DNA from: an uncultured Bacteroides sp.
Lineage (GTDB): Bacteria; Bacteroidota; Bacteroidia; Bacteroidales; Bacteroidaceae
Direction of reading: 5' to 3'
Assembly: GCF_937912035.1 (NCBI RefSeq)
Contig: NZ_CALDPF010000054.1
Location: forward strand, 1-64,000
Length of the DNA stretch: 64,000 nt
Under the pieces are notes generated by a model, which did not search any database, was not told where the DNA came from, and was given only the letters and a program-made list of their open reading frames with translations. This document shows, piece after piece, positions 15,531-24,396 of the stretch (its first letter is position 1; each line of letters starts with the position of its first letter). Position numbers and translations under genes: made by a program.

Positions 15531-17843
15531 ATGAGAAAGAGTTACAAAAGTTTGTTAGGTTTGGTTAGTCTTGTAGGAGCATTGTTTTTAAATGCATGTG
15601 ATACAACATCTGTTAAGGTAAATGACATTTCTATTATTCCTCTTCCAAACAGTATAGTTGAAACTAATTCTATATTTACTCTTCCTGAAAAGTGTACCAT
15701 AGGAGTAACAGACAAAAGTCTTATTCCTGCGGCAGAGTATATGGTTGGATTATTAAGTAAGTCTACAGGCTATGATTTTTCAATCGTTGAAGGAAAAGGT
15801 GACATTAACCTCTCTTTATCAGGTTCTGAAGTAGATTTGGAGGGATATTCTTTGGTGTCAACAAGTAAGAACGTATCCATTTCCGGTAATTCGTATGCCG
15901 GGGTAATATATGGTATAGAAACATTAAGACAGTTGTTACCTTCGGCAATAGAAAGCAAGAGTGTAGTTAAAGGAATAGACTGGGTTATTCCGTCGGTAGA
16001 GATAAATGATAATCCACGATTCAGTTGGCGAGGTTTGATGCTTGATGTCTCAAGACATTTTTATGATAAAGAAGAAGTAAAAGAACTTCTGGATCTTATG
16101 GCTCTTTATAAGATGAATAAATTTCATTGGCATCTGACAGATGATCAGGGATGGAGAGTAGAAATAAAAAAATACCCTTTGCTTACTGAAAAAGGTGCAT
16201 GGAGAAAGTACAATTCACATGACAAGAGTTGTATGAGTATGGCCAAAGAGCAAGATAATACTGATTTTCTTATTCCTGAAGAAAAAATCAGAGTGGTTGA
16301 AGGGGATACTCTTTATGGAGGATTCTATACTCAGAATGATATCAGGGAAATAGTGTCATATGCTCAGGTAAGAGGTATTGATATTATTCCTGAAATTGAT
16401 ATGCCAGGACACATGCTTGCTGCAGTAAGTAATTATGATGGTGTTTCATGTTTCAAGACAACAGGTTGGGGAACAACCTTCTCATCTCCAGTATGTCCTG
16501 GAAAGGAATCGGCTATGGAGTTCTGTAAAAATGTATACAGTGAAATAATTCCTTTATTTCCTTATAAATATATCCATATAGGTGGTGATGAGGTAGAGAA
16601 GACAAACTGGAAGAAATGTCCTGATTGTCAGAAACGGATACGTGATAAAAAACTTAAATCTGAAGAAGAACTTCAGTCATGGTTTATTCATGAGATGGAA
16701 GCTTTCTTCAATTCACATGGAAAAGAAATGATAGGTTGGGATGAGATTCTTGAAGGAGGACTTTCAAAAACTGCTACAGTTATGTGGTGGCGCTCGTGGG
16801 CCAAGAATGCTCCTATGAAAACAACATCACAGGGAAATAATATTATTTTTACACCTAACTCTCAGTTCTATCTTGATTATGCGCAGGATATAAAGTCACT
16901 TCCTAATATATATAATTATGACCCCTCAAAGGAATTTACAGAGAATCCGGAACTGATGAAACAGATGCTTGGTGTGCAGGGAAATATTTGGTGCGAGTGG
17001 ATTCCTTCAAGAGAACGTATGCAGTATATGGCTGCTCCTCGTATGCAGGCTATTGCCGAGCTTGGTTGGAGTAATCCTCAACAGAAAAATTGGGAAGGAT
17101 TTAAGAAAAGGCTTTCAAATCAGTTTGAGAGATTGAATGTGATGAATGTTAATTATAGAATTCCTGATATAGAAGGATTCTACAAGACCAACGTGTTTAT
17201 TGGAGAGTGTGATGTGAAGATTTCCTGTATGGATCCTACAGCTGAAATACGTTACACCACAGATGGAAGTATTCCTACATTGAGTTCTGCTAAATATGAT
17301 GGTAATTTGAAAATATCTGAGACTACAAAGTTTACTTTCCGTACTTTCCGTGCCAGTGGAAAACCTTGTGATATTTTTACAACTAAATTCATTAAAGGTG
17401 AGTTTTCACCTGCATCGTCAGAGAAACCGTCAGTAGAAGGAATAGAGGCTGTATGGTATGACTTTAAGGGAAATAAGTGTGCCGATATAGACAAAGCAAA
17501 GAAAAACGGAACATATAAGGTGTCAGAAGTATCTATTCCTGAAGGTGTAAAGGGAAATATAGGTCTCGTGATAAATTGCTTTGTCAATATTCCTGAAGAT
17601 GGAATATATACTTTCTCTCTTACTTCCGACGATGGAAGTACACTAGTTATAGATGGAGATATGGTAATTGATAACGATGGTCCTCATGGCCCTCGTGAAG
17701 TTGTAGGCCAGAAGGCTTTGGCAAAGGGATATCATCCTGTTGAAGTAAGATACTTCGACAGCAACGGTGGTATGCTTAAAATGGAAGTGAAGGATAGTAA
17801 AGGAAATGTTATTCCGGCTGATATATTGTTCGGCAAAAATTAA
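15531..17843 (+). CDS. GH20 beta-N-acetylhexosaminidase lipoprotein with PA14-like domain
   Basis: 770-residue surface or periplasmic lipoprotein (lipobox LNAC, Cys23) that removes terminal beta-linked GlcNAc or GalNAc by substrate-assisted catalysis. Order: GH20b N-terminal domain about 30-155; catalytic barrel about 165-510 with HWHLTDDQGWR and HIGGDE (catalytic pair Asp353-Glu354); a chitobiase-type C-terminal domain about 555-620 (IRYTTDGSIPT); and a PA14-like sugar-binding domain about 635-765 (YTFSLTSDDGSTLVIDGD). Numbering is from the ATG at 15531. It is the first gene of a seven-gene operon. Activity on GlcNAc-bearing glycoprotein glycans is likely but not proven. Confidence 0.93.
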   Translation: MRKSYKSLLGLVSLVGALFLNACDTTSVKVNDISIIPLPNSIVETNSIFTLPEKCTIGVTDKSLIPAAEYMVGLLSKSTGYDFSIVEGKGDINLSLSGSEVDLEGYSLVSTSKNVSISGNSYAGVIYGIETLRQLLPSAIESKSVVKGIDWVIPSVEINDNPRFSWRGLMLDVSRHFYDKEEVKELLDLMALYKMNKFHWHLTDDQGWRVEIKKYPLLTEKGAWRKYNSHDKSCMSMAKEQDNTDFLIPEEKIRVVEGDTLYGGFYTQNDIREIVSYAQVRGIDIIPEIDMPGHMLAAVSNYDGVSCFKTTGWGTTFSSPVCPGKESAMEFCKNVYSEIIPLFPYKYIHIGGDEVEKTNWKKCPDCQKRIRDKKLKSEEELQSWFIHEMEAFFNSHGKEMIGWDEILEGGLSKTATVMWWRSWAKNAPMKTTSQGNNIIFTPNSQFYLDYAQDIKSLPNIYNYDPSKEFTENPELMKQMLGVQGNIWCEWIPSRERMQYMAAPRMQAIAELGWSNPQQKNWEGFKKRLSNQFERLNVMNVNYRIPDIEGFYKTNVFIGECDVKISCMDPTAEIRYTTDGSIPTLSSAKYDGNLKISETTKFTFRTFRASGKPCDIFTTKFIKGEFSPASSEKPSVEGIEAVWYDFKGNKCADIDKAKKNGTYKVSEVSIPEGVKGNIGLVINCFVNIPEDGIYTFSLTSDDGSTLVIDGDMVIDNDGPHGPREVVGQKALAKGYHPVEVRYFDSNGGMLKMEVKDSKGNVIPADILFGKN

Positions 17844-17868
17844 GTTTAATAGAATGAATAATATAATT

Positions 17869-19185
17869 ATGAAATCATTAAATCTCAAAACTTTAGCTTT
17901 TATAGCTTTAAATAGTATAGCTTTGTCAATGCCTGTTTTTTCACAAAGCGGTTATGTACCTTCCGAGAGTAATTTACAGGCCCGTAAAGAATTCAGCGAC
18001 AGTAAATTTGGAGTGTTCATCCATTGGGGAATTTACAGTATGTTTGGTCAGGGTGAATGGTATATGACTAATGCAGGTATAGACTGTCATGAATATGCCA
18101 AGGCGGCTTCCGGTTTCTATCCTATACGTTTTGATGCAAAGAAATGGGTTTCTGCCATAAAGGAAGCGGGGGCCAAGTATATATGTTTTACTACCAGACA
18201 TCATGACGGATTCTCAATGTTTGATACAAAATATTCAGATTATAATATTGTAGATGCCACCCCTTTCAAACGTGATGTAGTGAAAGAACTGGCAGAAGAA
18301 TGTAAGAAGCAAGGGATAAAACTTCATCTTTATTATTCACATCTCGACTGGACACGTGAAGATTATTACCCATACGGACGAACAGGAAGAAATACAGGTC
18401 GTACAAAACATGGAAACTGGAATGATTATTTTAATTTTATGAACAACCAGTTGACAGAACTTCTGACCAATTACGGACCTATAGGTGCAATATGGTTCGA
18501 TGGAGTGTGGGATCAGCCGGATGATTTTAACTGGCGTCTTGACGAACAGTATTCATTGATTCATAAGCTTCAGCCTGCTTGTATGATTGGAAACAATCAT
18601 CATAAGAAACCGATAGAGGGTGAGGATTTCCAGATGTTTGAACGCGATCTGCCTGGTGAAAACAAGGCTGGTCTTTCTTCTGAATCTGAGATAGGGCAGC
18701 TTCCTCTTGAAACTTGTGAAACCATGAACGGTATGTGGGGATATAAGATTCAGGATCAGAATTACAAATCGGTATCCGAGCTTATAAGGCTTCTTGTCAA
18801 GGCATCAGGTAAGGGAGCAAACCTTTTGATGAATGTAGGTCCTCAGCCTAACGGTGAGATTCCTGCTGTAGCCTTGGAACGTTTGAAAGGAATGGGTGAA
18901 TGGCTTTCCAAATATGGTGAAACTGTTTATGGCACAACAAGAGGTGATGTTATGACAGCCGATTGGGGTACGACAACCAGAAAAGGTAATACACTATATG
19001 TACATATACTTACAGACAATATGCCTCAATTTGTTACCTTGCCTTTGAAAGATAAAGTATTGAGTGCAGTAAATCTGAATACAGGTACCAAGGTTTCTTA
19101 TGAAAAGATTAAAGGAGGAATAGTTTTGCATACAGAGAATCTGGAGTCTGAAATTGACTGTATTGTTGAATTGAAGTTGAAATAA
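17869..19185 (+). CDS. Secreted GH29 alpha-L-fucosidase
   Basis: 438 residues from the ATG at 17869; earlier in-frame ATGs at 17806 (inside GH20) and 17854 are less likely, because 17869 begins a clean signal peptide (MKSLNLKTLAFIALNSIALS). The GH29 barrel shows KFGVFIHWGIYS at about 46-57, TTRHHDGF at 108-115 and AIWFDGVWD at 207-215, with nucleophile Asp211. A beta-sandwich C-terminal domain follows from about 350. It removes terminal alpha-fucose by a retaining mechanism; linkage preference cannot be read. It lies 25 bases after GH20 and 2 bases before GH3, hence tightly co-transcribed. Confidence 0.94.
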   Translation: MKSLNLKTLAFIALNSIALSMPVFSQSGYVPSESNLQARKEFSDSKFGVFIHWGIYSMFGQGEWYMTNAGIDCHEYAKAASGFYPIRFDAKKWVSAIKEAGAKYICFTTRHHDGFSMFDTKYSDYNIVDATPFKRDVVKELAEECKKQGIKLHLYYSHLDWTREDYYPYGRTGRNTGRTKHGNWNDYFNFMNNQLTELLTNYGPIGAIWFDGVWDQPDDFNWRLDEQYSLIHKLQPACMIGNNHHKKPIEGEDFQMFERDLPGENKAGLSSESEIGQLPLETCETMNGMWGYKIQDQNYKSVSELIRLLVKASGKGANLLMNVGPQPNGEIPAVALERLKGMGEWLSKYGETVYGTTRGDVMTADWGTTTRKGNTLYVHILTDNMPQFVTLPLKDKVLSAVNLNTGTKVSYEKIKGGIVLHTENLESEIDCIVELKLK

Positions 19186-19187
19186 TT

Positions 19188-21602
19188 ATGACAGCAATGA
19201 ACAAACTCGTAAATCTATTATTAGGAGGATTGCTGTTGGCTATTCCTGCCGAAGCACAAAACAAAAATATATATCACAAAGGTTGGATAGATTTCAACAA
19301 GAATGGGGTGAAGGATATTTATGAAGATTCTTCACAGCCTGTTGAAAAGAGAGTTGAAAACCTATTGCAACAGATGAATATTAATGAGAAGACTTGTCAG
19401 TTGGCTACACTCTATGGATACGGGCGGGTACTGAAGGATTCTCTGCCGACAGAAAACTGGAAAAATGAAATTTGGAAGGATGGCATAGCCAATATCGACG
19501 AAATGCTGAATGGTGTTGGAGGAAAATCTAAACGTGTAGAGCAGATGCTTTATCCGTTCAGCAATCATGCCGAGGCTATCAATAAAATCCAGAAATGGTT
19601 TATAGAGGAGACCAGGCTTGGAATCCCAGTTGATTTCAGCAATGAAGGTATTCACGGACTTAATCATACCAAGGCTACTCCATTGCCTGCTCCAATAGCT
19701 ATAGGAAGTACATGGAATAAAGAACTTGTATATAGAGCAGGAGAGATAGTGGGACAGGAAGCTAAAGCTTTGGGATATACTAATATATATGCTCCTATTC
19801 TTGATGTGGTTCGTGATCCCAGATGGGGACGCACTTTGGAATGTTATGGCGAAGATCCTTATCTGATAGCAACTATGGGAACACAGATGGTGGATGGAAT
19901 ACAGTCGCAGGGTGTTGCATCTACATTGAAACATTTTGCTGTTTATAGTGTACCTAAAGGTGGTAGGGACGGTAATTGCAGAACGGATCCACACGTTGCT
20001 CCAAGAGAAATGCATCAGATTTATTTGTATCCTTTCAAGAAAGTAATCCGTGAAGCGCATCCTATGGGAGTGATGAGTAGTTACAACGATTGGGACGGAG
20101 TACCTGTTACAGCCAGCTATTATTTTCTTACCGAACTTCTTAGGGAGGAGTATGGTTTCGACGGATATGTGGTGAGTGACAGTGAGGCTGTGGAGTATGT
20201 TCATACAAAACATCGTGTGGCAGAAACATACGATGATGCAGTACGTCAGGTTCTTGAAGCCGGATTGAACGTCAGAACTCATTTTACTCCACCTTCTGAT
20301 TTTATTATGCCTATCCGCCGTCTTTTGGAAGAAAAGAAAATTTCTATGGCTACAATAGATAAACGAGTTGCTGAAGTGTTGAGTGTGAAATTCCGTCTTG
20401 GACTTTTTGATCATCCATACATAGAGAAAGTAAAGGAATCCGATAAGGTGGGTGGTGTGGATCGTAATATTGATTTCGTCAAGCAGATACAGCAGCAGTC
20501 TTTGGTTTTGTTGAAAAATGAAGGGAATCTTTTACCTCTTGACAAAAACAAAATAAAAAAGATACTTGTAACTGGTCCGTTAGCTGATGAAAGTAATTTT
20601 ATGGAAAGCCGTTACGGCCCTAACAGACTGGATAAAGTAACGGTACTGAAAGGTTTGCGCAAATATCTTCAAGGTAGTGTGGAAGTTGATTATGCTAAAG
20701 GATGTGATGTAATTAATAAAGGATGGCCTTCTACAGAGATTTTGCCAGAGTCTCTTTCTGATAAAGAAAAATCAGATATTCGTACTGCTGTTGATAAGGC
20801 AGAGGATTCTGATGTCATTATAGCTGTATTGGGAGAAGATGAGTATAGAACGGGTGAAAGTCGCTCACGTACTTCACTGGATTTTCCTGGACGTCAGCAG
20901 GAATTGCTTGAAGCATTATATGCTACAGGAAAACCTGTTATATTGGTGTTGATAAACGGACAGCCGCTGACTATCAACTGGGCAGATAAGTATATACCTT
21001 CAATTCTTGAAACATGGTTTCCAAGTTGTCAGGGAGGAACGGTAATAGCCGAGGCTCTGTTTGGAGATTATAATCCGGGTGGGAAACTTACAGTTACTTT
21101 CCCAAAATCTGTCGGTCAGATAGAACTTAATTTCCCGTTCAAGCCAGGTTCACATGGTTCTCAGCCACAATCAGGTCCTAATGGTTCTGGTTCAACACGT
21201 GTATTGGGTGAACTTTATCCTTTTGGTCACGGACTTAGTTACACAAGTTTTGAATATTCCGATATGAAGGTTACTCCTCTTGAGCAGCGCACTCAGGGAA
21301 ATTATATAATAACTTTCAATATTACCAATACAGGAAAGCGTCAAGGTGATGAGATTGTTCAGCTATATGTTCGCGACAAATATAGCAGTGTAATAGCTTA
21401 CGATTCTGTTTTACGTGGTTTTGAGCGTGTATCTTTAAATCCAGGAGAAACAAAACAGATAACATTTGAGCTTACTCCTGAGGATTTACAGTTGTTGGAC
21501 CGTAATATGCATTGGACTGTAGAACCTGGGGAATTTGAGTTTATGATAGGTGCTTCAAGTAAGGATATAAAGTTGAGAAAGATAGTAAAGGCATTGCAAT
21601 AA
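19188..21602 (+). CDS. Secreted GH3 beta-glycosidase
   Basis: 804 residues with a signal peptide (MTAMNKLVNLLLGGLLLAIPAEAQ; an ATG three codons in is an alternative start). It has the same DFNKNGVKDIYED calcium-like loop (35-47) as the GH3 at 6529. The GH3 barrel spans about 55-420 with nucleophile Asp331 in GYVVSDSE, followed by the C-terminal sandwich about 430-690 and FnIII-like domain about 705-795. It lacks the extra C-terminal module of its paralogue. It starts 2 bases after the GH29 stop. GH3 enzymes remove beta-glucose or beta-xylose; with GH20 and GH29 beside it, a role in core-xylose removal from plant-type N-glycans is possible but inferred. Confidence 0.93.
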   Translation: MTAMNKLVNLLLGGLLLAIPAEAQNKNIYHKGWIDFNKNGVKDIYEDSSQPVEKRVENLLQQMNINEKTCQLATLYGYGRVLKDSLPTENWKNEIWKDGIANIDEMLNGVGGKSKRVEQMLYPFSNHAEAINKIQKWFIEETRLGIPVDFSNEGIHGLNHTKATPLPAPIAIGSTWNKELVYRAGEIVGQEAKALGYTNIYAPILDVVRDPRWGRTLECYGEDPYLIATMGTQMVDGIQSQGVASTLKHFAVYSVPKGGRDGNCRTDPHVAPREMHQIYLYPFKKVIREAHPMGVMSSYNDWDGVPVTASYYFLTELLREEYGFDGYVVSDSEAVEYVHTKHRVAETYDDAVRQVLEAGLNVRTHFTPPSDFIMPIRRLLEEKKISMATIDKRVAEVLSVKFRLGLFDHPYIEKVKESDKVGGVDRNIDFVKQIQQQSLVLLKNEGNLLPLDKNKIKKILVTGPLADESNFMESRYGPNRLDKVTVLKGLRKYLQGSVEVDYAKGCDVINKGWPSTEILPESLSDKEKSDIRTAVDKAEDSDVIIAVLGEDEYRTGESRSRTSLDFPGRQQELLEALYATGKPVILVLINGQPLTINWADKYIPSILETWFPSCQGGTVIAEALFGDYNPGGKLTVTFPKSVGQIELNFPFKPGSHGSQPQSGPNGSGSTRVLGELYPFGHGLSYTSFEYSDMKVTPLEQRTQGNYIITFNITNTGKRQGDEIVQLYVRDKYSSVIAYDSVLRGFERVSLNPGETKQITFELTPEDLQLLDRNMHWTVEPGEFEFMIGASSKDIKLRKIVKALQ

Positions 21603-21657
21603 TTGTTTTTATTATTTTTTTGAAAGTTGTAGTACTTTATTTTATTAGTCTTTAATT

Positions 21658-22677
21658 ATGAAAAGAATAATTATTTTGATTATCATGATGTGGGGCGTTT
21701 TTAATAATGAAACGTCCTATATCTGTGCACAGACTGCTATTGAAAAAGGTCTGAACAGTATTAACCGTATTTCTGCCGAAGCTATAGTTGTTTTCCTTGC
21801 AGATGATGAATTACAAGGCCGCGAAGCCGGATTCAATGGTTCACGTATTGCGGCACGCTATCTTGCGGCTAATCTCAAGGAAGCTGGTATTAATCCTCTT
21901 TATGGTAACAGTTATTTTCAACCTTTTGAAGCCTGTGCCAAGGAAAGACAACAGAAAGGGGCTCGTTGGTGGGTACATCCTGATTCTATCTCGCATTTCA
22001 AGAACGGAACATACCGTTCACTACAAATGGCTAATGTACTTGGTATAATTCCAGGCGAAAGAACTGACGAATATGTTATTGTTGGTGCACATTTTGATCA
22101 TTTAGGTGTTGATGAGACTCTTGCTAATGATCCTATCTATAATGGTGCCGATGACAATGCTTCCGGGGTATCAGCTGTATTGCAGATAGCGCGTGCTTTT
22201 AAGGCTAGCGGAAAGAAACCAATGCGTAATGTCATAATTGCTTTCTGGGATGGAGAAGAAAAAGGATTGCTGGGTTCACGTTATTTTGTACAGAATTGTA
22301 ATTTTATAGGCAAAATAAAGGGGTATTTGAATTTTGATATGATTGGACGTAACAGTAAACCTGATCGTCCTAATCATGTAGTTTATTTTTATACAGCTTC
22401 TCATCCGTCTTTCGGTCAGTGGCTTAAAGATGATATTGTCCGATATGGACTTCGTCTTGAACCTGATTATCGTCCATGGGACCGTCCTGTTGGAGGTAGT
22501 GATAATGCGTCTTTCGCTGTACATGAAATTCCTATAATATGGTATCATACAGATGGACATCCTGACTATCACCAGCCTTCGGATCATTCTGAACGTCTGA
22601 ATTGGGAAAAGGTGGTAGATATAACAAAAGCATCTTTTCTTAATGTATGGAATCTGGCTAATGAAATTGATTATTAG
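21658..22677 (+). CDS. Secreted M28-family zinc aminopeptidase
   Basis: 339 residues with a signal peptide (MKRIIILIIMMWGVFNNETSYICAQ). The five di-zinc ligands of family M28 are visible: His145 (GAHFDHLG), bridging Asp165 (NGADDNASG), Glu201 after catalytic Glu200 (DGEEKGLLGS), Asp227 (NFDMIGR) and His305 (HPDYHQPSDH). It releases N-terminal amino acids from peptides in the periplasm. A peptidase embedded among exoglycosidases suggests that the operon's substrate is a glycopeptide or glycoprotein. Confidence 0.92.
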   Translation: MKRIIILIIMMWGVFNNETSYICAQTAIEKGLNSINRISAEAIVVFLADDELQGREAGFNGSRIAARYLAANLKEAGINPLYGNSYFQPFEACAKERQQKGARWWVHPDSISHFKNGTYRSLQMANVLGIIPGERTDEYVIVGAHFDHLGVDETLANDPIYNGADDNASGVSAVLQIARAFKASGKKPMRNVIIAFWDGEEKGLLGSRYFVQNCNFIGKIKGYLNFDMIGRNSKPDRPNHVVYFYTASHPSFGQWLKDDIVRYGLRLEPDYRPWDRPVGGSDNASFAVHEIPIIWYHTDGHPDYHQPSDHSERLNWEKVVDITKASFLNVWNLANEIDY

Positions 22678-22707
22678 TATTTGATTGTCTTATAAACAAT
22701 TATTATT

Positions 22708-24387
22708 ATGAAAATCTGTTTTATTGCTTTTATTTTGACCATTGCACATTGTTTAAATTTGTCTGGTCAGCAGACGTCTGTATTTGGTGATTTAGGTAAT
22801 GGCTTGTTTAGGAATCCTGTGATTCCTTCGGATTATAGTGATCCGGATGTAATCAGAGTAGGCGAAGACTATTATGCAATTGCTTCTACGTTTTGTTTTT
22901 CACCAGGAATGATTGTTATACATTCAAAAGACTTGGTTAATTGGGAAATAATAAATCATGTGGTTGATGATATATCATTCCTTAATCCTGAACTTGACTG
23001 GTCCGAGATGAAAGGATACTATAATGGTGTATGGGCAGGCTCACTACGTTTACATAATGGAAAGTTTTATTGTCATTTTGCTACTCCACGTGGAGGTTGG
23101 TTTGTTGCCACTACTACAGATATAAGGGGAAAATGGGAAGTAAAAGCAATGAAAGATAGTAATGGAAGAGAGTTGCGTGGTCGTGGATGGGATGATGTCT
23201 GCCCTCTATGGGATGATGATGGACAAGCATATATCATAGCAAGTAATTTCGGTAAGTACTGGTTTCCGCATATTTATAAAATGAGTCCTGATGGGACTCA
23301 GTTGCTTGACGGTGTAATAGATAGTAATTGTGATGTCACAAAGAATATTGATATTATCGGTGGGTATGTAGTAAAGCCCTATAGGACTGCTGAGGCTAAT
23401 AAATTATACAAGTGGAATGGAATGTATTATATATATTTCAGTGAAGTTCGTGAAATTCATGGAAATAAGGTCAGAGTTCCTGTTATGCGAAGGTCAAAAA
23501 GTATTTATGGTCCATACGAAGAACAACTGTTGATGCATTCTCAGGGAAAGAATATTGATAAAGAGCCTAATCAAGGTACTATAATAGATACTGAGGATGG
23601 AAAATGGTATTTTGTCACTCATCATGGAACAGGCGATTTTGATGGTCGAGTATTGAGCGTTTTACCGGTTGAGTGGAGAGATGGATGGCCGCATATCGGA
23701 AAGGATACTGATAATGATGGAGTAGGTGAAATGGTTTGGGAGCTTAATAGGCCTGTCAGTAAAGTTTATAAAGGGAAAATCCAGACGTCAGATTATTTTG
23801 ATTCACAAATATTAGGACATCAGTGGGAATTCAATCATCAACCAAAAGAAGGAAAGTGGTCATTAAATGAACGTAAAGGTTATTTAAGATTATATGCTTT
23901 CGGACAATTAAGAAAGGGTGATTTCTTTTCTACAGGAAATGTTGTATCTCAACGTTATATTAGATGGGGAAAAGGCGAAGCTGTTACACGCATTGATATC
24001 AAAGGTATGACTGATGGTCAGGTAGCAGGATTGTCTCATTTTAATGGGGGGAAGGATTATGCTTGCATATCTGTATCTAAAAATGGTAGTAATTTAAGTA
24101 TAGTTTATAAAAGTAAAAATGGAAAAAACGATGAATTAACTGTTAATCTTGGTAATATATCTTCCAAACAACGAACTATATGGTTAAAAACTGAAATAGA
24201 TTTTTCCGGTATAGCTGTTTTTTATTGGAGTACAAACGGCAAAAAATATAATTTATGTAATGAAGAATATTTATTGAAGTGGGGAAATTACAGAGGAAGT
24301 AGAATTGGAATTTTCACGTATAATAATAAGCAGGAAAAAGGATATATAGATATTGACTATATGACTTATGATGAAATAAAAAAATAA
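22708..24387 (+). CDS. Secreted GH43 glycosidase (xylosidase/arabinosidase type)
   Basis: 559 residues with a signal peptide. The five-bladed propeller of about 33-340 carries the catalytic triad of inverting GH43 enzymes: Asp45 in SDYSDPDVI, Asp163 in GWDDVCPLWDDDG and Glu229 in RTAEAN. A C-terminal beta-sandwich of about 365-555 resembles the GH43 C-terminal/DUF1349 lectin-like domain found in two-domain beta-xylosidases. Substrate is probably xylose- or arabinose-containing side chains. It lies 30 bases after the peptidase and 9 bases before the next gene. Confidence 0.88.
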   Translation: MKICFIAFILTIAHCLNLSGQQTSVFGDLGNGLFRNPVIPSDYSDPDVIRVGEDYYAIASTFCFSPGMIVIHSKDLVNWEIINHVVDDISFLNPELDWSEMKGYYNGVWAGSLRLHNGKFYCHFATPRGGWFVATTTDIRGKWEVKAMKDSNGRELRGRGWDDVCPLWDDDGQAYIIASNFGKYWFPHIYKMSPDGTQLLDGVIDSNCDVTKNIDIIGGYVVKPYRTAEANKLYKWNGMYYIYFSEVREIHGNKVRVPVMRRSKSIYGPYEEQLLMHSQGKNIDKEPNQGTIIDTEDGKWYFVTHHGTGDFDGRVLSVLPVEWRDGWPHIGKDTDNDGVGEMVWELNRPVSKVYKGKIQTSDYFDSQILGHQWEFNHQPKEGKWSLNERKGYLRLYAFGQLRKGDFFSTGNVVSQRYIRWGKGEAVTRIDIKGMTDGQVAGLSHFNGGKDYACISVSKNGSNLSIVYKSKNGKNDELTVNLGNISSKQRTIWLKTEIDFSGIAVFYWSTNGKKYNLCNEEYLLKWGNYRGSRIGIFTYNNKQEKGYIDIDYMTYDEIKK

Positions 24388-24396
24388 CTATTATTT

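Noticed and set aside
17806..17868. Upstream ATG extension of GH29
   Set aside because: It overlaps the GH20 coding end and places charged residues before a good signal peptide starting at 17869.
19362..20414. 350-codon open frame on the minus strand inside the GH3 gene
   Set aside because: It lies entirely antisense to a gene with clear GH3 motifs; its product is Ser/His/Ile-rich without any domain or signal peptide.
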